The translations under genes and the position numbers were made by a program. Positions 50,381-59,990 of a stretch of 64,000 nt of DNA are shown in pieces. This stretch comes from Marinobacter excellens HL-55. Its GTDB lineage: Bacteria; Pseudomonadota; Gammaproteobacteria; Pseudomonadales; Oleiphilaceae. The stretch spans positions 1-64,000 of the forward strand of contig LJZQ01000009.1 of assembly GCA_001314845.1 (NCBI GenBank). Reading direction: 5' to 3'. Every line of letters starts with the position of its first letter. Positions within the stretch are counted from its first letter, which is position 1. The notes beneath the pieces are model-generated. The model did no database searches and was not told the origin of the DNA. It saw only the letters and a program-made list of their open reading frames with translations.

Positions 50381-52318
50381 CTAGTTAATGCGGCCCGGTG
50401 GGCGCTCACCTTCGGTTAACTCCAGCCAGAATGTTGCGCCCTGTCCGGGCCGGGATCTGAAGCCAACGTCTCCGTGCATCTTGAGCATTAACTCACGGGT
50501 GATTGCCAGCCCGAGGCCGGTTCCGGCTTTGGAACGTCGGCCTTCGGTTTCGGCCTGGGCAAATTTCTCAAACACTCGATGTTCGAATTCAGGTGGTATG
50601 CCATCGCCGAAATCTTGCACCACGATAAGCACTTTATGGTCGTGTCGCTCTGTGTAGACATGCACCTCAGAGTCGCCCGGTGAAAACTTGATGGCGTTGG
50701 AAAGAAGATTGTTCAGGGCCTGCATCAATCGTCGTTTATCAGTGGTCACTTCAACATCTGCCAGTTGCCTGATCGTCACAGTCACTTGATGCTCCGAGGC
50801 ATAGTTCCCTATGTTTTCGACACACTCACGCACGAGATCAGAGACTCGAACTGCCTCCATCTCGAATGTCATTTTGCCGGCGATAAGCTTTTCAATGTCG
50901 AGAAGATCATTGACCAAGTAGGTGAGCTGTTCACTGTTTCTGTGGGCAATCCTGGTGAGTCGCAGAGCTCCACCCGGAAGCGGGCCCGCAGCCTGGTTGG
51001 CCAATAACCCAAGGGCCCCGGAGATGGATGTCAGCGGGGTACGCAGCTCATGGCTCACGGTGGAGATGAATTGGTTTTTAAGCCGCTCTGCTTCCTTCTG
51101 CTCTGAAATATCCTCAACAATCAGCCAGACAACCGGTTTTCCGTCTGTGGTGATGAGGTTCAGACCATGCAGCATGATTGGTGTGAGAGTACCAGTGTTG
51201 TCTTTAACAAAGCTCTGTCGGCCGCTAAGTCTCTCTGATCTGGCCAGCGTCTCTGTCAGATCCTCACAATCGGCGCTGAGGTTCCCATATTCATCGAACG
51301 TTTTGTTGAAAAAAGCCAGTGAACGAGGATGTTCACCAAGGATACTTTTCAGAGTTGGGTTGGCTCGCAGTAGCTGATTACTTGACGCATCGAACAGTGC
51401 AATGCCGACTGGGGCAAGTTCGAACAGGCCCGGAAACCATTGTTGCATTTGCCGATCTTTGAGTAATAGCCGGGTCAGCCAGAAGGTTATAGCGGTCACC
51501 AGTAACACCAGTAATGCGAGCATCCCGCGTAACAGCCAAGGCTGCGGTGGCTGATCTGGCCACCCAGTCTTCGGTTGTGCGAACAAATGCCAGCTGGTGC
51601 CGTGCATGTCCAGCGCGTTATAAACTGGCCATTTCCAGCTAGCCTCCTGGGTACCAAAAAAGACGCTTTCTAAGTTGGTTGGGTCAGAGGACGTCGATAG
51701 CACTAGCTGTGCCTCCTGCATGATAATGCCCAGGTTGACTGCTTCATAGAGGCGTTGAAGGTCCAGGATGACGGACACCACACCCCAGAACTCACCGGAA
51801 TCGGAGCTAAAAATCGGAATTCGGGCTGCCAGTCCCTGGCCTCCTTGAACCAGGTTAATGGGGCCACTAAACACCGCACGCTCCGTCTCCATTAGCATGC
51901 GAACCTGTTCGGGCGGGAGGCTTTGTGCTCTCAGGTCCAGGCCAATGGCGGCTTCATTGCCCTCCAGGGGGTATATGTTGTTAATGACAAAATCAGGCGC
52001 CAAGCCTATGTTTCTTAATTCAGTGGCCAGCCGAAATATAACGGCGGTCAACTCCTGAAAACGAGCCTCTCCTAGCTCTGGTTCTACCGAGACGTTTGCA
52101 GCCAGGCCCCACACCGTTGTTATGTTCTGCAGAATCCTGCCTTGTAAGCCCAAAGCCAGGTCATCGATCTTTGCCTGCCATTCCTGCCGCGCTTCCGTTC
52201 TGAAACGTTCCGTGCTGACCCTGTCCACTGCAATGGCAACTGATAACATCAATATCAGAATCATCCAGCGGGCCATCCAGATAAGCGATCGGAATCGCCG
52301 ATCGTCAGCGTTCCTCAT
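50381..52318 (-). CDS. CHASE-PAS sensor histidine kinase (third of three overlapping kinases)
   Basis: A 645-residue membrane kinase. Helix 1 (IWMARWMILILMLSVAIAV) is followed by a periplasmic CHASE domain (about residues 45-250). Helix 2 (LLRGMLALLVLLVTAITFWL) leads to a PAS domain, then HisKA (NQFISTVSHELRTPLTSISG) and HATPase (DFGDGIPPEFEHRVFEKFAQ; GTGLGLAITRELMLKMHGD). There is no receiver or output domain, so phosphate must pass to a separate partner. The ATG overlaps the stop of the preceding kinase (ATGA). Its catalytic core closely resembles those of the two kinases upstream, implying tandem duplication with replacement of the sensor. Confidence 0.92.
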   Translation of the reverse strand: MRNADDRRFRSLIWMARWMILILMLSVAIAVDRVSTERFRTEARQEWQAKIDDLALGLQGRILQNITTVWGLAANVSVEPELGEARFQELTAVIFRLATELRNIGLAPDFVINNIYPLEGNEAAIGLDLRAQSLPPEQVRMLMETERAVFSGPINLVQGGQGLAARIPIFSSDSGEFWGVVSVILDLQRLYEAVNLGIIMQEAQLVLSTSSDPTNLESVFFGTQEASWKWPVYNALDMHGTSWHLFAQPKTGWPDQPPQPWLLRGMLALLVLLVTAITFWLTRLLLKDRQMQQWFPGLFELAPVGIALFDASSNQLLRANPTLKSILGEHPRSLAFFNKTFDEYGNLSADCEDLTETLARSERLSGRQSFVKDNTGTLTPIMLHGLNLITTDGKPVVWLIVEDISEQKEAERLKNQFISTVSHELRTPLTSISGALGLLANQAAGPLPGGALRLTRIAHRNSEQLTYLVNDLLDIEKLIAGKMTFEMEAVRVSDLVRECVENIGNYASEHQVTVTIRQLADVEVTTDKRRLMQALNNLLSNAIKFSPGDSEVHVYTERHDHKVLIVVQDFGDGIPPEFEHRVFEKFAQAETEGRRSKAGTGLGLAITRELMLKMHGDVGFRSRPGQGATFWLELTEGERPPGRIN

Positions 52319-54381
52319 TTTACAGGCTCAGCCGGTTGCTCAAGGGATAGCTCAAGCCAGAAGGTGGCGCCTTTGCCTTCAGTTGACTCGAAATCAACGC
52401 TGCCACCCATTTGCGCCATGATCTCCCGCGTAATCGCCAGTCCCAGACCGGTACCCTGCCTGCCCCTTGTGCTTGAACTGTCGGCCTGGGCAAATTTCTG
52501 GAAGATGCGAGATCGAAAACTGTCGGGAATGCCCGCGCCGTGGTCTGTGACCGAAATTCTGAATTGGTCAGGCAATAGTTTGGTAGAAACCTCTACGCTG
52601 GCACCCTCGTCTGAAAACTTGGCAGCGTTTGAGAGTAGGTTGGTCAGAGCCTGGCTGAGGCGTTGAGCATCGAACCAGGCCTCTATATCCAGGTGAGTCT
52701 GCTCACGAATAACCTGTATTTTCCGGCTCTCCAGGTAAGGCGCCAGGCGCTCGATCGATTCCTCGATAACCGGCGCGACAGGTTGTCTGGCCGGGTGCAT
52801 GGGCATGCGACCAGACACCAGTTTTTCAATGTCGAGCAAATCATTGATCAGATGTTTGAGCTGTTCGGTATTTCTGAGGGCAATAGACACCATCTGTTGA
52901 GCTTTCTCGGGCAATTGTCCCAGAGAACTGCTGTTGATAAGGCCCAGTGAACCGGCAATCGAGGTCAGCGGTGTGCGAAGCTCATGGCTTACCGTGGAAA
53001 TAAACTGGCTTTTCATTTCCTCGATTCTGTGGCGTTCATCAATGTCTGCAATGTATCCGTGCCATAGCACACTGCCATCGGGTAGTTGCTCCGGTCTGGC
53101 CGTTCCCTCAACCCAATGCCAGCTGCTGTCTTGCCAGAGAACGCGATATTTCTGTATCCATGGGGTCAAGTTGTCGGCCGATATCTTTATAGAATCGGCG
53201 ACAACCGCCAGGTCATCCGGGTGAATACGTTCGAAGGCAGGCGAGGCATCCTTGGCAGCCTGTTCTGCAGTGATCTGGTAAATGGCCCGAATTCCACTGC
53301 TGGTATAGGGAAAGGTGCTATGTCCGTCGGGCCACAGACGGAATTGGTAAAGCATGCCCGGCGCGTTAGCGACCAGTTTGTCGAGTACTTCTGTGTGCTT
53401 TTGTTGCTGAATTATATCGGTAATCCAGCGACCAAGAAGGTTGACGAATGTCTTTTCAGTCTCCGTAAATCCGGGGCGGCGGGGGAGTGCTGAGGAAAAG
53501 TTCAGCGTGCCGAACAGCTCGTCGTCAATCCACACCGGCGCCGCCAGGTAACTCTCCAGCTTGAATTGCTGATAACAGGGATGATCACAGAAACGGGAGC
53601 GTGCCATGTGGTCAATGGCAAGAACTCGGCCCTGTGCCGCCAGAAGTGAGCAGTAGGTCTGCTCCAGCGGAAAGGTTATGCCATCTTCCAGAGACGTCGG
53701 GTGCCGCTCGTGATGCCACAGGACCGTGTAAACGCCGCCAGTGATATTGCTGACAATGGCGGTATCCATTTTGAGGTATTGAGTCGCATTGGCAAGCGCG
53801 TGTTCGATTCGCTTAGAGACGCTGCCACGGGAGTCCAGAGAAATGTCATTCAGGATGTTCAGTGCCTGAGTTCTCTCAGCATAGTAGGCGCCGAGCTCCT
53901 GATACTGAAATTCCCGCTCGACCAGATCAGCAAAATCGCGCAGCGTCCTTTGATCGTCGCTGGAAAAGGTTCTCGGCTTCCTGTCAATCAGGCACAAGGT
54001 GCCCAAATGTAAGCCATTCCGGTCACCCAGCGGAGCACCCGCGTAAAAGCGGATGTCGGGTTCGCCAGTGACCAGGGGGTTGTCTGCAAATCGTTCGTCC
54101 TGTAGTGCATTTTCAACCACGAAGGTATCGGCGCCGAGGATCGCATGGCCACAAAAGGAAATGTCGCGGGCCGTCTCGCGAACGCCGAGGCCGTAGCAGG
54201 ATTTGAACCACTGGCGGTCCCTGTCAATGAGGGAGACCAGGCATATGGGCACATCAAAGGTTGTGGCGGCGAGCCTGGTGATTCGGTCAAACCGTTCTTC
54301 TGGCGGAGTGTCCAGCAGCTGAGCTGCTTCCAGAGCAGACAGCCGTAAGGTTTCGTTTTGGGGCCGGTCTGGCGTTCTCAT
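52315..54381 (-). CDS. GAF-GAF-PAS soluble sensor histidine kinase (second of three)
   Basis: A 688-residue cytoplasmic kinase without membrane helices. GAF 1 covers about residues 25-165 (FDVPICLVSLIDRDRQWFKS; ISFCGHAIL). GAF 2 covers about 180-340 (TAIVSNITGGVYTVLWHHER) and PAS about 350-450. The HisKA box is SQFISTVSHELRTPLTSIAG; HATPase has DHGAGIPDSFRSRIFQKFAQ and GTGLGLAITREIMAQMGGS. The first GAF is of the type found in light- and redox-sensing kinases but lacks an obvious chromophore cysteine signature. Start and stop both overlap neighbouring kinase genes by four bases. Confidence 0.92.
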   Translation of the reverse strand: MRTPDRPQNETLRLSALEAAQLLDTPPEERFDRITRLAATTFDVPICLVSLIDRDRQWFKSCYGLGVRETARDISFCGHAILGADTFVVENALQDERFADNPLVTGEPDIRFYAGAPLGDRNGLHLGTLCLIDRKPRTFSSDDQRTLRDFADLVEREFQYQELGAYYAERTQALNILNDISLDSRGSVSKRIEHALANATQYLKMDTAIVSNITGGVYTVLWHHERHPTSLEDGITFPLEQTYCSLLAAQGRVLAIDHMARSRFCDHPCYQQFKLESYLAAPVWIDDELFGTLNFSSALPRRPGFTETEKTFVNLLGRWITDIIQQQKHTEVLDKLVANAPGMLYQFRLWPDGHSTFPYTSSGIRAIYQITAEQAAKDASPAFERIHPDDLAVVADSIKISADNLTPWIQKYRVLWQDSSWHWVEGTARPEQLPDGSVLWHGYIADIDERHRIEEMKSQFISTVSHELRTPLTSIAGSLGLINSSSLGQLPEKAQQMVSIALRNTEQLKHLINDLLDIEKLVSGRMPMHPARQPVAPVIEESIERLAPYLESRKIQVIREQTHLDIEAWFDAQRLSQALTNLLSNAAKFSDEGASVEVSTKLLPDQFRISVTDHGAGIPDSFRSRIFQKFAQADSSSTRGRQGTGLGLAITREIMAQMGGSVDFESTEGKGATFWLELSLEQPAEPVK

Positions 54382-56153
54382 AAATGCTCCTCGCCCCGGT
54401 GATTGGCTTCAGGAAGCTCCAGCCAGAAGTGGGCACCATTTGAGTAATCATAGCCCACCTCCCCGGACATCAGATGGGCAAGTTCCCGGCATATGGCAAG
54501 CCCAAGTCCGGTGCCAGCTTTTCCTCGATTGGAACCGGCTTCTGCCTGGGCAAATCGTTGGAACAGCTCCGGCAGGAAGTGCTCAGGAACACCGTCACCC
54601 TGATCGGAAACCGTAATACGTACAAAACCGGGGATTGAGGAATGTGCTTCGACTGTGACGACACCACCCTTGGGAGAATATTTAATGGCGTTGCTGATAA
54701 AGTTATCAAGGACTTGGCGAAGCCGGGCCGGGTCCGCAAAAACGCTGAGGCTGTTATCGCTTTTGGCAACAATTTTTACGGAGTAATGCCTGGCCATCGG
54801 CTGGTTCCCGATGCACGCAGCCTCAATAGCGTCAATCAGGTCGATGTCAAGCATCTGGACGCTGAGTTTACCGGCCACGGCCTTTTCAAAGTCCAGAAGG
54901 TCGGTAATCAGTGATTGCAGCTGCTGGCCGTTGCGTAAAGCCAGCTCAACCATGGCTGAGGCCTTCGGCGGCAACTCGCCGGCGGAGCCGGATTGCAGTA
55001 ATTTCAGAGCGCCATTGATAGATGTCAGCGGCGTGCGCAGCTCATGACTGACGTTAGATACGAACTGGTTTTTCAGGATATCCAACGCTTCCCGCTCTTC
55101 CATCAGTGAGTTGAATGCTTTTGCCAGATTTCGGGTTTCCGCCGGCCCCTTGGTAGTCAACCGTTGAGTGGAAGAGCTGTCTGTTGTCATCCTTTTGATC
55201 TTTTGGGACATGCCGCCCAGTTGGCGCGTCGCAGCTCTGGCCACAACATAGGTCATAAGCAGTAGTGGAAGCGTGGTGATTAAACTGATCCATAAAAACC
55301 CGCGAAACGATGCTCGGGCAGGTTGAATAGCTTGCTCATAAGGTGCTGCACTAAGAAATAGCCAGCCAAGCCGCTCTAGATGTTGGGAGCTGTATACCCA
55401 GCGTTGCCCGGAAAAATCTGTGACCACACCGAAGGGGGTGCCGGACAAGGCAGCGTCGATCAATGGATCCTCACCCGGGTCTGGAAGGAAAGGCGCCGGT
55501 TGATCCTTTTTCAGGGCATCCACCTGGATGAAGTTTCCGGTGTCCAACACCTTGAGAATAGTGCCATTATCAGTCTTAATCTCCTCAGGAAGAATTCCTG
55601 CCTCTGCCAGGTTGATGGTGCCACCGGCCAGTCCAAGTAAGTCGCCATCATCACTTTCAATCGGTGCGAGAAACGACAACAGGGGCAAGCCTGTTGTTCG
55701 TCCAATGATTGGCCGGCTGACAATCGGCGAGCGGGATTGTACGGCCCGTTTGAAATGGGGGCGATCAGCGTACGAAGTTCCCAGCCGGTTCGGAATAAAA
55801 CGATTTTCAGCAAGAGCGACGCTCTGGTCATCAAATATCAGCAGACCGCCGCCAAACAGTCGTTCCAGGGCGGGTTGGCGCCCCAGCAACATTTCGAGTT
55901 GCGGTAGGGGTAACAGATTGTTGCCGTCAGTCAGCACACTGGCAAACGCTCCCAATGCATTCAGGCGTATAGTCAGTTGCTCGTTTACCCGACTGGCGGC
56001 CGCCGATGTCTGCAGCGCCTGGCGCTCTGTAAGTACCTGCTCAAAATCGCGAAGCAGTCTGTCGTAGGCAATAAAAAGAATCAGAGCTACGCTGATAATG
56101 ATGCTTGAGCTGGCAATCAGCACAATGCGAGCGTTGAGGCTTAAGGTTCGCAA
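54378..56153 (-). CDS. Cache-domain sensor histidine kinase (first of three)
   Basis: A 591-residue membrane kinase. Helix 1 (IVLIASSSIIISVALILFIA) is followed by a periplasmic dCache-like domain (about residues 35-270; SYADRPHFKRAVQ, GLPLLSFLAPI). Helix 2 (FLWISLITTLPLLLMTYVVA) leads to a HAMP-like linker, the HisKA box NQFVSNVSHELRTPLTSING and HATPase (DQGDGVPEHFLPELFQRFAQ; GTGLGLAICRELAHLMSGE). dCache domains usually bind amino acids or organic acids. A TTG start follows AAGGG. It heads the leftward operon and is divergent, across 87 bases, from the Hpt-REC-GGDEF gene, its likely target. Confidence 0.92.
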   Translation of the reverse strand: MRTLSLNARIVLIASSSIIISVALILFIAYDRLLRDFEQVLTERQALQTSAAASRVNEQLTIRLNALGAFASVLTDGNNLLPLPQLEMLLGRQPALERLFGGGLLIFDDQSVALAENRFIPNRLGTSYADRPHFKRAVQSRSPIVSRPIIGRTTGLPLLSFLAPIESDDGDLLGLAGGTINLAEAGILPEEIKTDNGTILKVLDTGNFIQVDALKKDQPAPFLPDPGEDPLIDAALSGTPFGVVTDFSGQRWVYSSQHLERLGWLFLSAAPYEQAIQPARASFRGFLWISLITTLPLLLMTYVVARAATRQLGGMSQKIKRMTTDSSSTQRLTTKGPAETRNLAKAFNSLMEEREALDILKNQFVSNVSHELRTPLTSINGALKLLQSGSAGELPPKASAMVELALRNGQQLQSLITDLLDFEKAVAGKLSVQMLDIDLIDAIEAACIGNQPMARHYSVKIVAKSDNSLSVFADPARLRQVLDNFISNAIKYSPKGGVVTVEAHSSIPGFVRITVSDQGDGVPEHFLPELFQRFAQAEAGSNRGKAGTGLGLAICRELAHLMSGEVGYDYSNGAHFWLELPEANHRGEEHL

Positions 56154-56240
56154 GAAAGGCCCTTATACGAATGGCTGTCGTCGTTAAAACATGCTTTTAT
56201 GAGAATAGTGCAATAAATGCCGGGAATAAAACAGTGAGGA

Positions 56241-57965
56241 ATGCTTTTGAGCGGAGTAGCCGTTGATCAACTGCAGGAACGCCTGAAGCTGCTCAAGGAG
56301 CGGTTTTTTGAGCGTGCTCGGGGTGACATTGAAACGCTGTCAGGGTTTGCCCGTTTAATCGATCAGCAGCAAATGCCGATGTCGGAGCTGGAAAGGTGTT
56401 ATCAGTTGTTGCATCGAATGGCAGGCTCTGCCGGGACATTTGGTCTGCCTGAACTTGGGCAGGCGGCCAGGGCGATAGAAAAGCAATTGAAGGCACTTCT
56501 TGAGTCGGCGGCGAGTGCCGATGTGGCCGGTGATGAGCTTGTCTCTGTTTCAGCGGAAGTTGCCAGTGAAATCAGGCAACTCGCCACGTTGCTGGAAAAA
56601 GCCCCTGATGTCGTCACCACGGCAGAGGTTTCTCAGGCCAAGGCCCCAGCCGTAGCGGAGTCATACGACGGGGCCCATGGCATGCAGATCAATGTGATGG
56701 CACTCGGGCACACCCTTGATTATCTTCACGGTCTGTTAAAATCGTTAGCCGCTTACGGTTTTGTCCTTGAATCTGGCTCTATTGACCGTCCGGATGACTT
56801 TGCTGAGCACCTTCGCGGGCGCACCAACGCCTCAATCCTGCTGTGTGTGGATTCAGAGTTGGGCGAAGTCATGGACTTTCGTGAGCAGTATTTACCGACA
56901 GCTGAGCATCGTCGGTTCCCGGTGGTGTGCATTGGCCATGAAAGCTCGTTCGAGAGTTTGTATCGGGTAGCACAGCAGGGGGCAACGGCCTATTTCTGTG
57001 AGCCGCTTGACCTGCCTGAACTGGCCGAACGGATCGAATCACTGGCCCTGGAGCGGGGTTCGCGGCCCCAGGGCCGGGTGTTGATCGTTGACGATGATGT
57101 GGAGCTGGGAGAGCACTACTGTCTGGTGCTCAAGCAGGCTGGCATTATTGCCCGCCTGGTATCGGACCCTTCGGACTTAATGTCGGAATTATCAGCGTTT
57201 GAGCCAGACCTTGTCCTGATGGATGTTCAGTTACGGAGCTATTCCGGCGTTACACTTGCTCGGCTGATACGTTACGAGCAAAGATGGCTGGGCCTGCCCA
57301 TTGTGTATCTGTCATCGGAAGACAATCCGGAAAACCAGCTGGATGCATTGTCCAAAGGCGCCGATGAGTTTCTGGTGAAGCCGGTCACCGATGATTACCT
57401 TGTCCGGTCGGTACGCATTCGCTGTTACCGCGCTCGCCAGTTATCGGATCTGATGAACCGTGACAGCCTCACTGGGCTGCTCAAACACTCGTTGATCAAA
57501 CAGGAGGTAGACAGAGAGCTGGCTCGCTGTCGCCGTGCTGGTCACATCTCATGCGTGGTTATGCTGGATCTGGATCACTTTAAACGGGTGAATGACACCT
57601 GGGGGCATGGTCAGGGGGACATTGTCATTCGGACCCTGGCAAATTTGTTACGCAATCGATTGCGCGAGTCTGATGTGATTGGCCGGTATGGAGGCGAAGA
57701 GTTTTTGCTGATCTTGCCTGATTGTGAGCCGACGGTGGCAGTGAAACTCATCGAAGCCATTGGTAAGAGTTTTGCTGAACTCGTGTTCTGGGCCAGAGAT
57801 GACAGCTTTCAGGTTACCTTGAGTGCAGGCGTCGCTTTGATCAACGATTTTCCTGTTTCCGATCAAGCCATCGAGGCTGCGGATCAGGCACTCTACCAAC
57901 GAAAACGGGGTGGTCGTAATGGAGTGACTCTCTACGATCCGTCTGCTGTTGGAATGAAATCTTGA
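56241..57965 (+). CDS. Hpt-(pseudo)REC-REC-GGDEF diguanylate cyclase
   Basis: A 574-residue cytoplasmic output protein. The Hpt domain (residues 1-110) has phospho-His in LLHRMAGSAGTFGL. A degenerate receiver (about 145-270) lacks the acidic pair. A complete receiver (about 275-395) has IVDDDV, Asp in LVLMDVQL and Lys in FLVKPV. A GGDEF domain with active site GGEEF (484-488) ends it; the inhibitory RxxD (RESD) is also present. It should make c-di-GMP under phosphorelay control. The ATG at 56241 touches the GAGGA at its 5' side, so the TTG at 56247 (six-base spacing) may be the true start. It is divergent from the three kinases and likely fed by them. Confidence 0.92.
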   Translation: MLLSGVAVDQLQERLKLLKERFFERARGDIETLSGFARLIDQQQMPMSELERCYQLLHRMAGSAGTFGLPELGQAARAIEKQLKALLESAASADVAGDELVSVSAEVASEIRQLATLLEKAPDVVTTAEVSQAKAPAVAESYDGAHGMQINVMALGHTLDYLHGLLKSLAAYGFVLESGSIDRPDDFAEHLRGRTNASILLCVDSELGEVMDFREQYLPTAEHRRFPVVCIGHESSFESLYRVAQQGATAYFCEPLDLPELAERIESLALERGSRPQGRVLIVDDDVELGEHYCLVLKQAGIIARLVSDPSDLMSELSAFEPDLVLMDVQLRSYSGVTLARLIRYEQRWLGLPIVYLSSEDNPENQLDALSKGADEFLVKPVTDDYLVRSVRIRCYRARQLSDLMNRDSLTGLLKHSLIKQEVDRELARCRRAGHISCVVMLDLDHFKRVNDTWGHGQGDIVIRTLANLLRNRLRESDVIGRYGGEEFLLILPDCEPTVAVKLIEAIGKSFAELVFWARDDSFQVTLSAGVALINDFPVSDQAIEAADQALYQRKRGGRNGVTLYDPSAVGMKS

Positions 57966-57975
57966 GAGGTGCCTG

Positions 57976-59130
57976 TTGAAAGCATTGATACTGGAAGACG
58001 ACGAACTGGTGGGTGAGCTTCTTGAGACGGTCGTCGCGGGTATTCATCAAAAGGCTGCCGTCAGTCTTGCGCGATCTTTGAACGAGGCCCAACAACTGTT
58101 AGACAGTGGTAGCCGTTACCAGTTGTATCTTATTGACTGGCAGCTGCCAGACGGTTCCGGGCTCGATCTGGTCAAGCGAGTACGCGCTGGTGATCGTGAC
58201 GTACCCATTGTGATGGTTTCCGGGCGTTCTGATCGTGAATCGGTACTCATGGCAGCCCATCATGGTATCAGCGGATACATTACCAAGCCCCTGGATGTGC
58301 AGCTGTTGCACGAACGTCTGACCAAGCTGGTCCCTGCCGGCGATTCTGGTCATGGCTCCGCAGACGAGTATTTGAAGGCGTCGTTAAACTCGGTGGTTCA
58401 ATTACCGACAGATGTTGATCCGGTCGATATTCTGAACCTTATCGGCAGGCAGCAAGAGCTATCGCCAGCTCAGCTGGCGGAGCGTTGGCGTGAGGAAACC
58501 GCGCTGACGGCGCGTCTGCTGGACGTGGCCAATAGCAGTTCATTCCGGCGCACGGGTAAGCCGGTCGAATCCCTTCGTGATGCCATCAGTAATATGGGCG
58601 TGGCCATGGCGTTGAATCAGGCCTTGGCGCTGGCACTGGATGTGGCCGGCAAGATAGGCAATCCGGACCTGCAGGATCAGGCCAGGGCTTTCCATGACAT
58701 GGCATTGCAGGTGTCGAGTGAGGCCCAGAATCTGGCGGTCAGGCTGGGGAAGCCGCCCTCGTTATTTCAGCAGGCGGGGCTTTTGAGCCGCCTGGGAGAG
58801 ATGGCCGTTCTGAAGGTGCTGAACCAGTTCCTTGCAGAGGGAGGCTCGCTGAACAGTCCAGAGGTAGAGCGGTGCATTGGCCAGTGGTCTCAGGATTACG
58901 GCAATCGCTTGAAAGTACACTGGAAACTGCCCCTTAGCCTGAGAGATATGATTGGCGCTGTGCATTTTTTGCCGAAAGACAGTACCCGTGAAGATCGCCT
59001 TGTGATGCGGGCTGCCGCGTTGATGGCCGGAGGGCAGTCAGACACCGATGACTGTCAGCGACTTTTGCGGCGTATTGGCCTGGAACTGAAACCATCTACT
59101 GAGGAGCCTCAGCATGGCACTGGTCACTGA
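57976..59130 (+). CDS. REC-HDOD response regulator
   Basis: A 384-residue protein. The receiver (residues 1-125) has LILEDDE, Asp in YLIDWQLPDG and the switch Lys in YITKPL. A HDOD domain (about 150-350) is recognised by LTARLLDVANSSSFRR, SLRDAISNMGVAMALNQALA and AGLLSRLGEMAVLKVLN. HDOD domains are non-catalytic relatives of HD hydrolases, used as scaffolds in signalling. The start is TTG at 57976 with GAGGT five bases upstream, ten bases after the GGDEF gene. It probably receives phosphate from the same relay; its partner is unknown. Confidence 0.92.
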   Translation: MKALILEDDELVGELLETVVAGIHQKAAVSLARSLNEAQQLLDSGSRYQLYLIDWQLPDGSGLDLVKRVRAGDRDVPIVMVSGRSDRESVLMAAHHGISGYITKPLDVQLLHERLTKLVPAGDSGHGSADEYLKASLNSVVQLPTDVDPVDILNLIGRQQELSPAQLAERWREETALTARLLDVANSSSFRRTGKPVESLRDAISNMGVAMALNQALALALDVAGKIGNPDLQDQARAFHDMALQVSSEAQNLAVRLGKPPSLFQQAGLLSRLGEMAVLKVLNQFLAEGGSLNSPEVERCIGQWSQDYGNRLKVHWKLPLSLRDMIGAVHFLPKDSTREDRLVMRAAALMAGGQSDTDDCQRLLRRIGLELKPSTEEPQHGTGH

Positions 59131-59518
59131 AGTAACGCTGAACAAAGTTCTCTATGTGGAAGACGATCCGGATATCCGCGCCATTGCCGAGCTGGCATTG
59201 CAGGATGTGGGTGGGTTTGAGGCAGCACTTTGCAGCTCTGGCCAACAAGCCCTGGAGGTCGCTCCTGAATTTGGGCCGGATCTGATCCTCCTGGACGTAA
59301 TGATGCCCGAGATGGACGGCCCGGAGACGCTCAACAAACTGAGGAATTTTCCCGAAACCCGGTCAACACCGGTCATCTTTATGACGGCGCGGATTCAAAG
59401 TTCTGAAATCGAGGAATACCTGGCACTGGGCGCCATTGGTGTCATTCCCAAGCCTTTTGACCCCATGACTTTGGCTGATGATATCAGGCACCTGGTGCGC
59501 GAGCGCGTTCAAAGGTAG
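59114..59518 (+). CDS. Single-domain response regulator
   Basis: A 134-residue stand-alone receiver: acidic residues in YVEDDPD, phospho-acceptor Asp in [13 protein letters not shown], Thr in FMTARI and switch Lys in VIPKPF. There is no output domain, so it acts as a phosphate shuttle or sink or binds a target such as the Hpt protein. It overlaps the end of the REC-HDOD gene by 17 bases; GAGGAG sits eight bases before the ATG. Confidence 0.94.
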   Translation: MALVTEVTLNKVLYVEDDPDIRAIAELALQDVGGFEAALCSSGQQALEVAPEFGPDLILLDVMMPEMDGPETLNKLRNFPETRSTPVIFMTARIQSSEIEEYLALGAIGVIPKPFDPMTLADDIRHLVRERVQR

Positions 59519-59607
59519 TGACTCTGTTTATCGTGCTCGGGTGCGAAAGGCGACATTTTACGATAGTCTGGCGCGCCTGAATTCTTGCATGAACAGCAGA
59601 GGTGATC

Positions 59608-59928
59608 ATGTCATCCCCCGAATCTCCGGACGAAATCAAAGCCCGGCTTAATCTGGAAACCTCCCGCATTCACTGGCATGAGCTGCAAACCTATTACGCC
59701 CGCGGGCAAGTGGTGCGGGTAGCGGCAGAACTGGATTTGTTGAATGTGGCGTCGGAATTGACTGCCGATAACAAAGCCCAGTTTGAGCAGTGGATGAGCA
59801 GAGGTGATATTGGCGACGTGTCTCCGGACCTTGCTCGGGCCTGGTACGACCGCAACGCCGAATTGTGGGCGGTGGTGATTGCGCCCTGGGTGCTGGTACA
59901 GGACCGTTCCGGCGAAAACCTGCACTGA
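59608..59928 (+). CDS. DUF2288 family protein
   Basis: A 106-residue soluble protein matching DUF2288: LNLETSRIHWHELQTYYARG, VVRVAAELDLLNVA and a Trp-rich end (AELWAVVIAPWVLVQDR). The ATG at 59608 is chosen because AGAGG lies five bases upstream; a GTG two codons earlier overlaps that site. Function unknown. It is not obviously part of the signalling operon before it (89-base gap). Confidence 0.87.
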   Translation: MSSPESPDEIKARLNLETSRIHWHELQTYYARGQVVRVAAELDLLNVASELTADNKAQFEQWMSRGDIGDVSPDLARAWYDRNAELWAVVIAPWVLVQDRSGENLH

Positions 59929-59990
59929 CTGTGGTATGAGTGGCCTGTGCTTCAGGCCTGACTTTCTGAGCGTGCCTTCCTGAGGATTTT

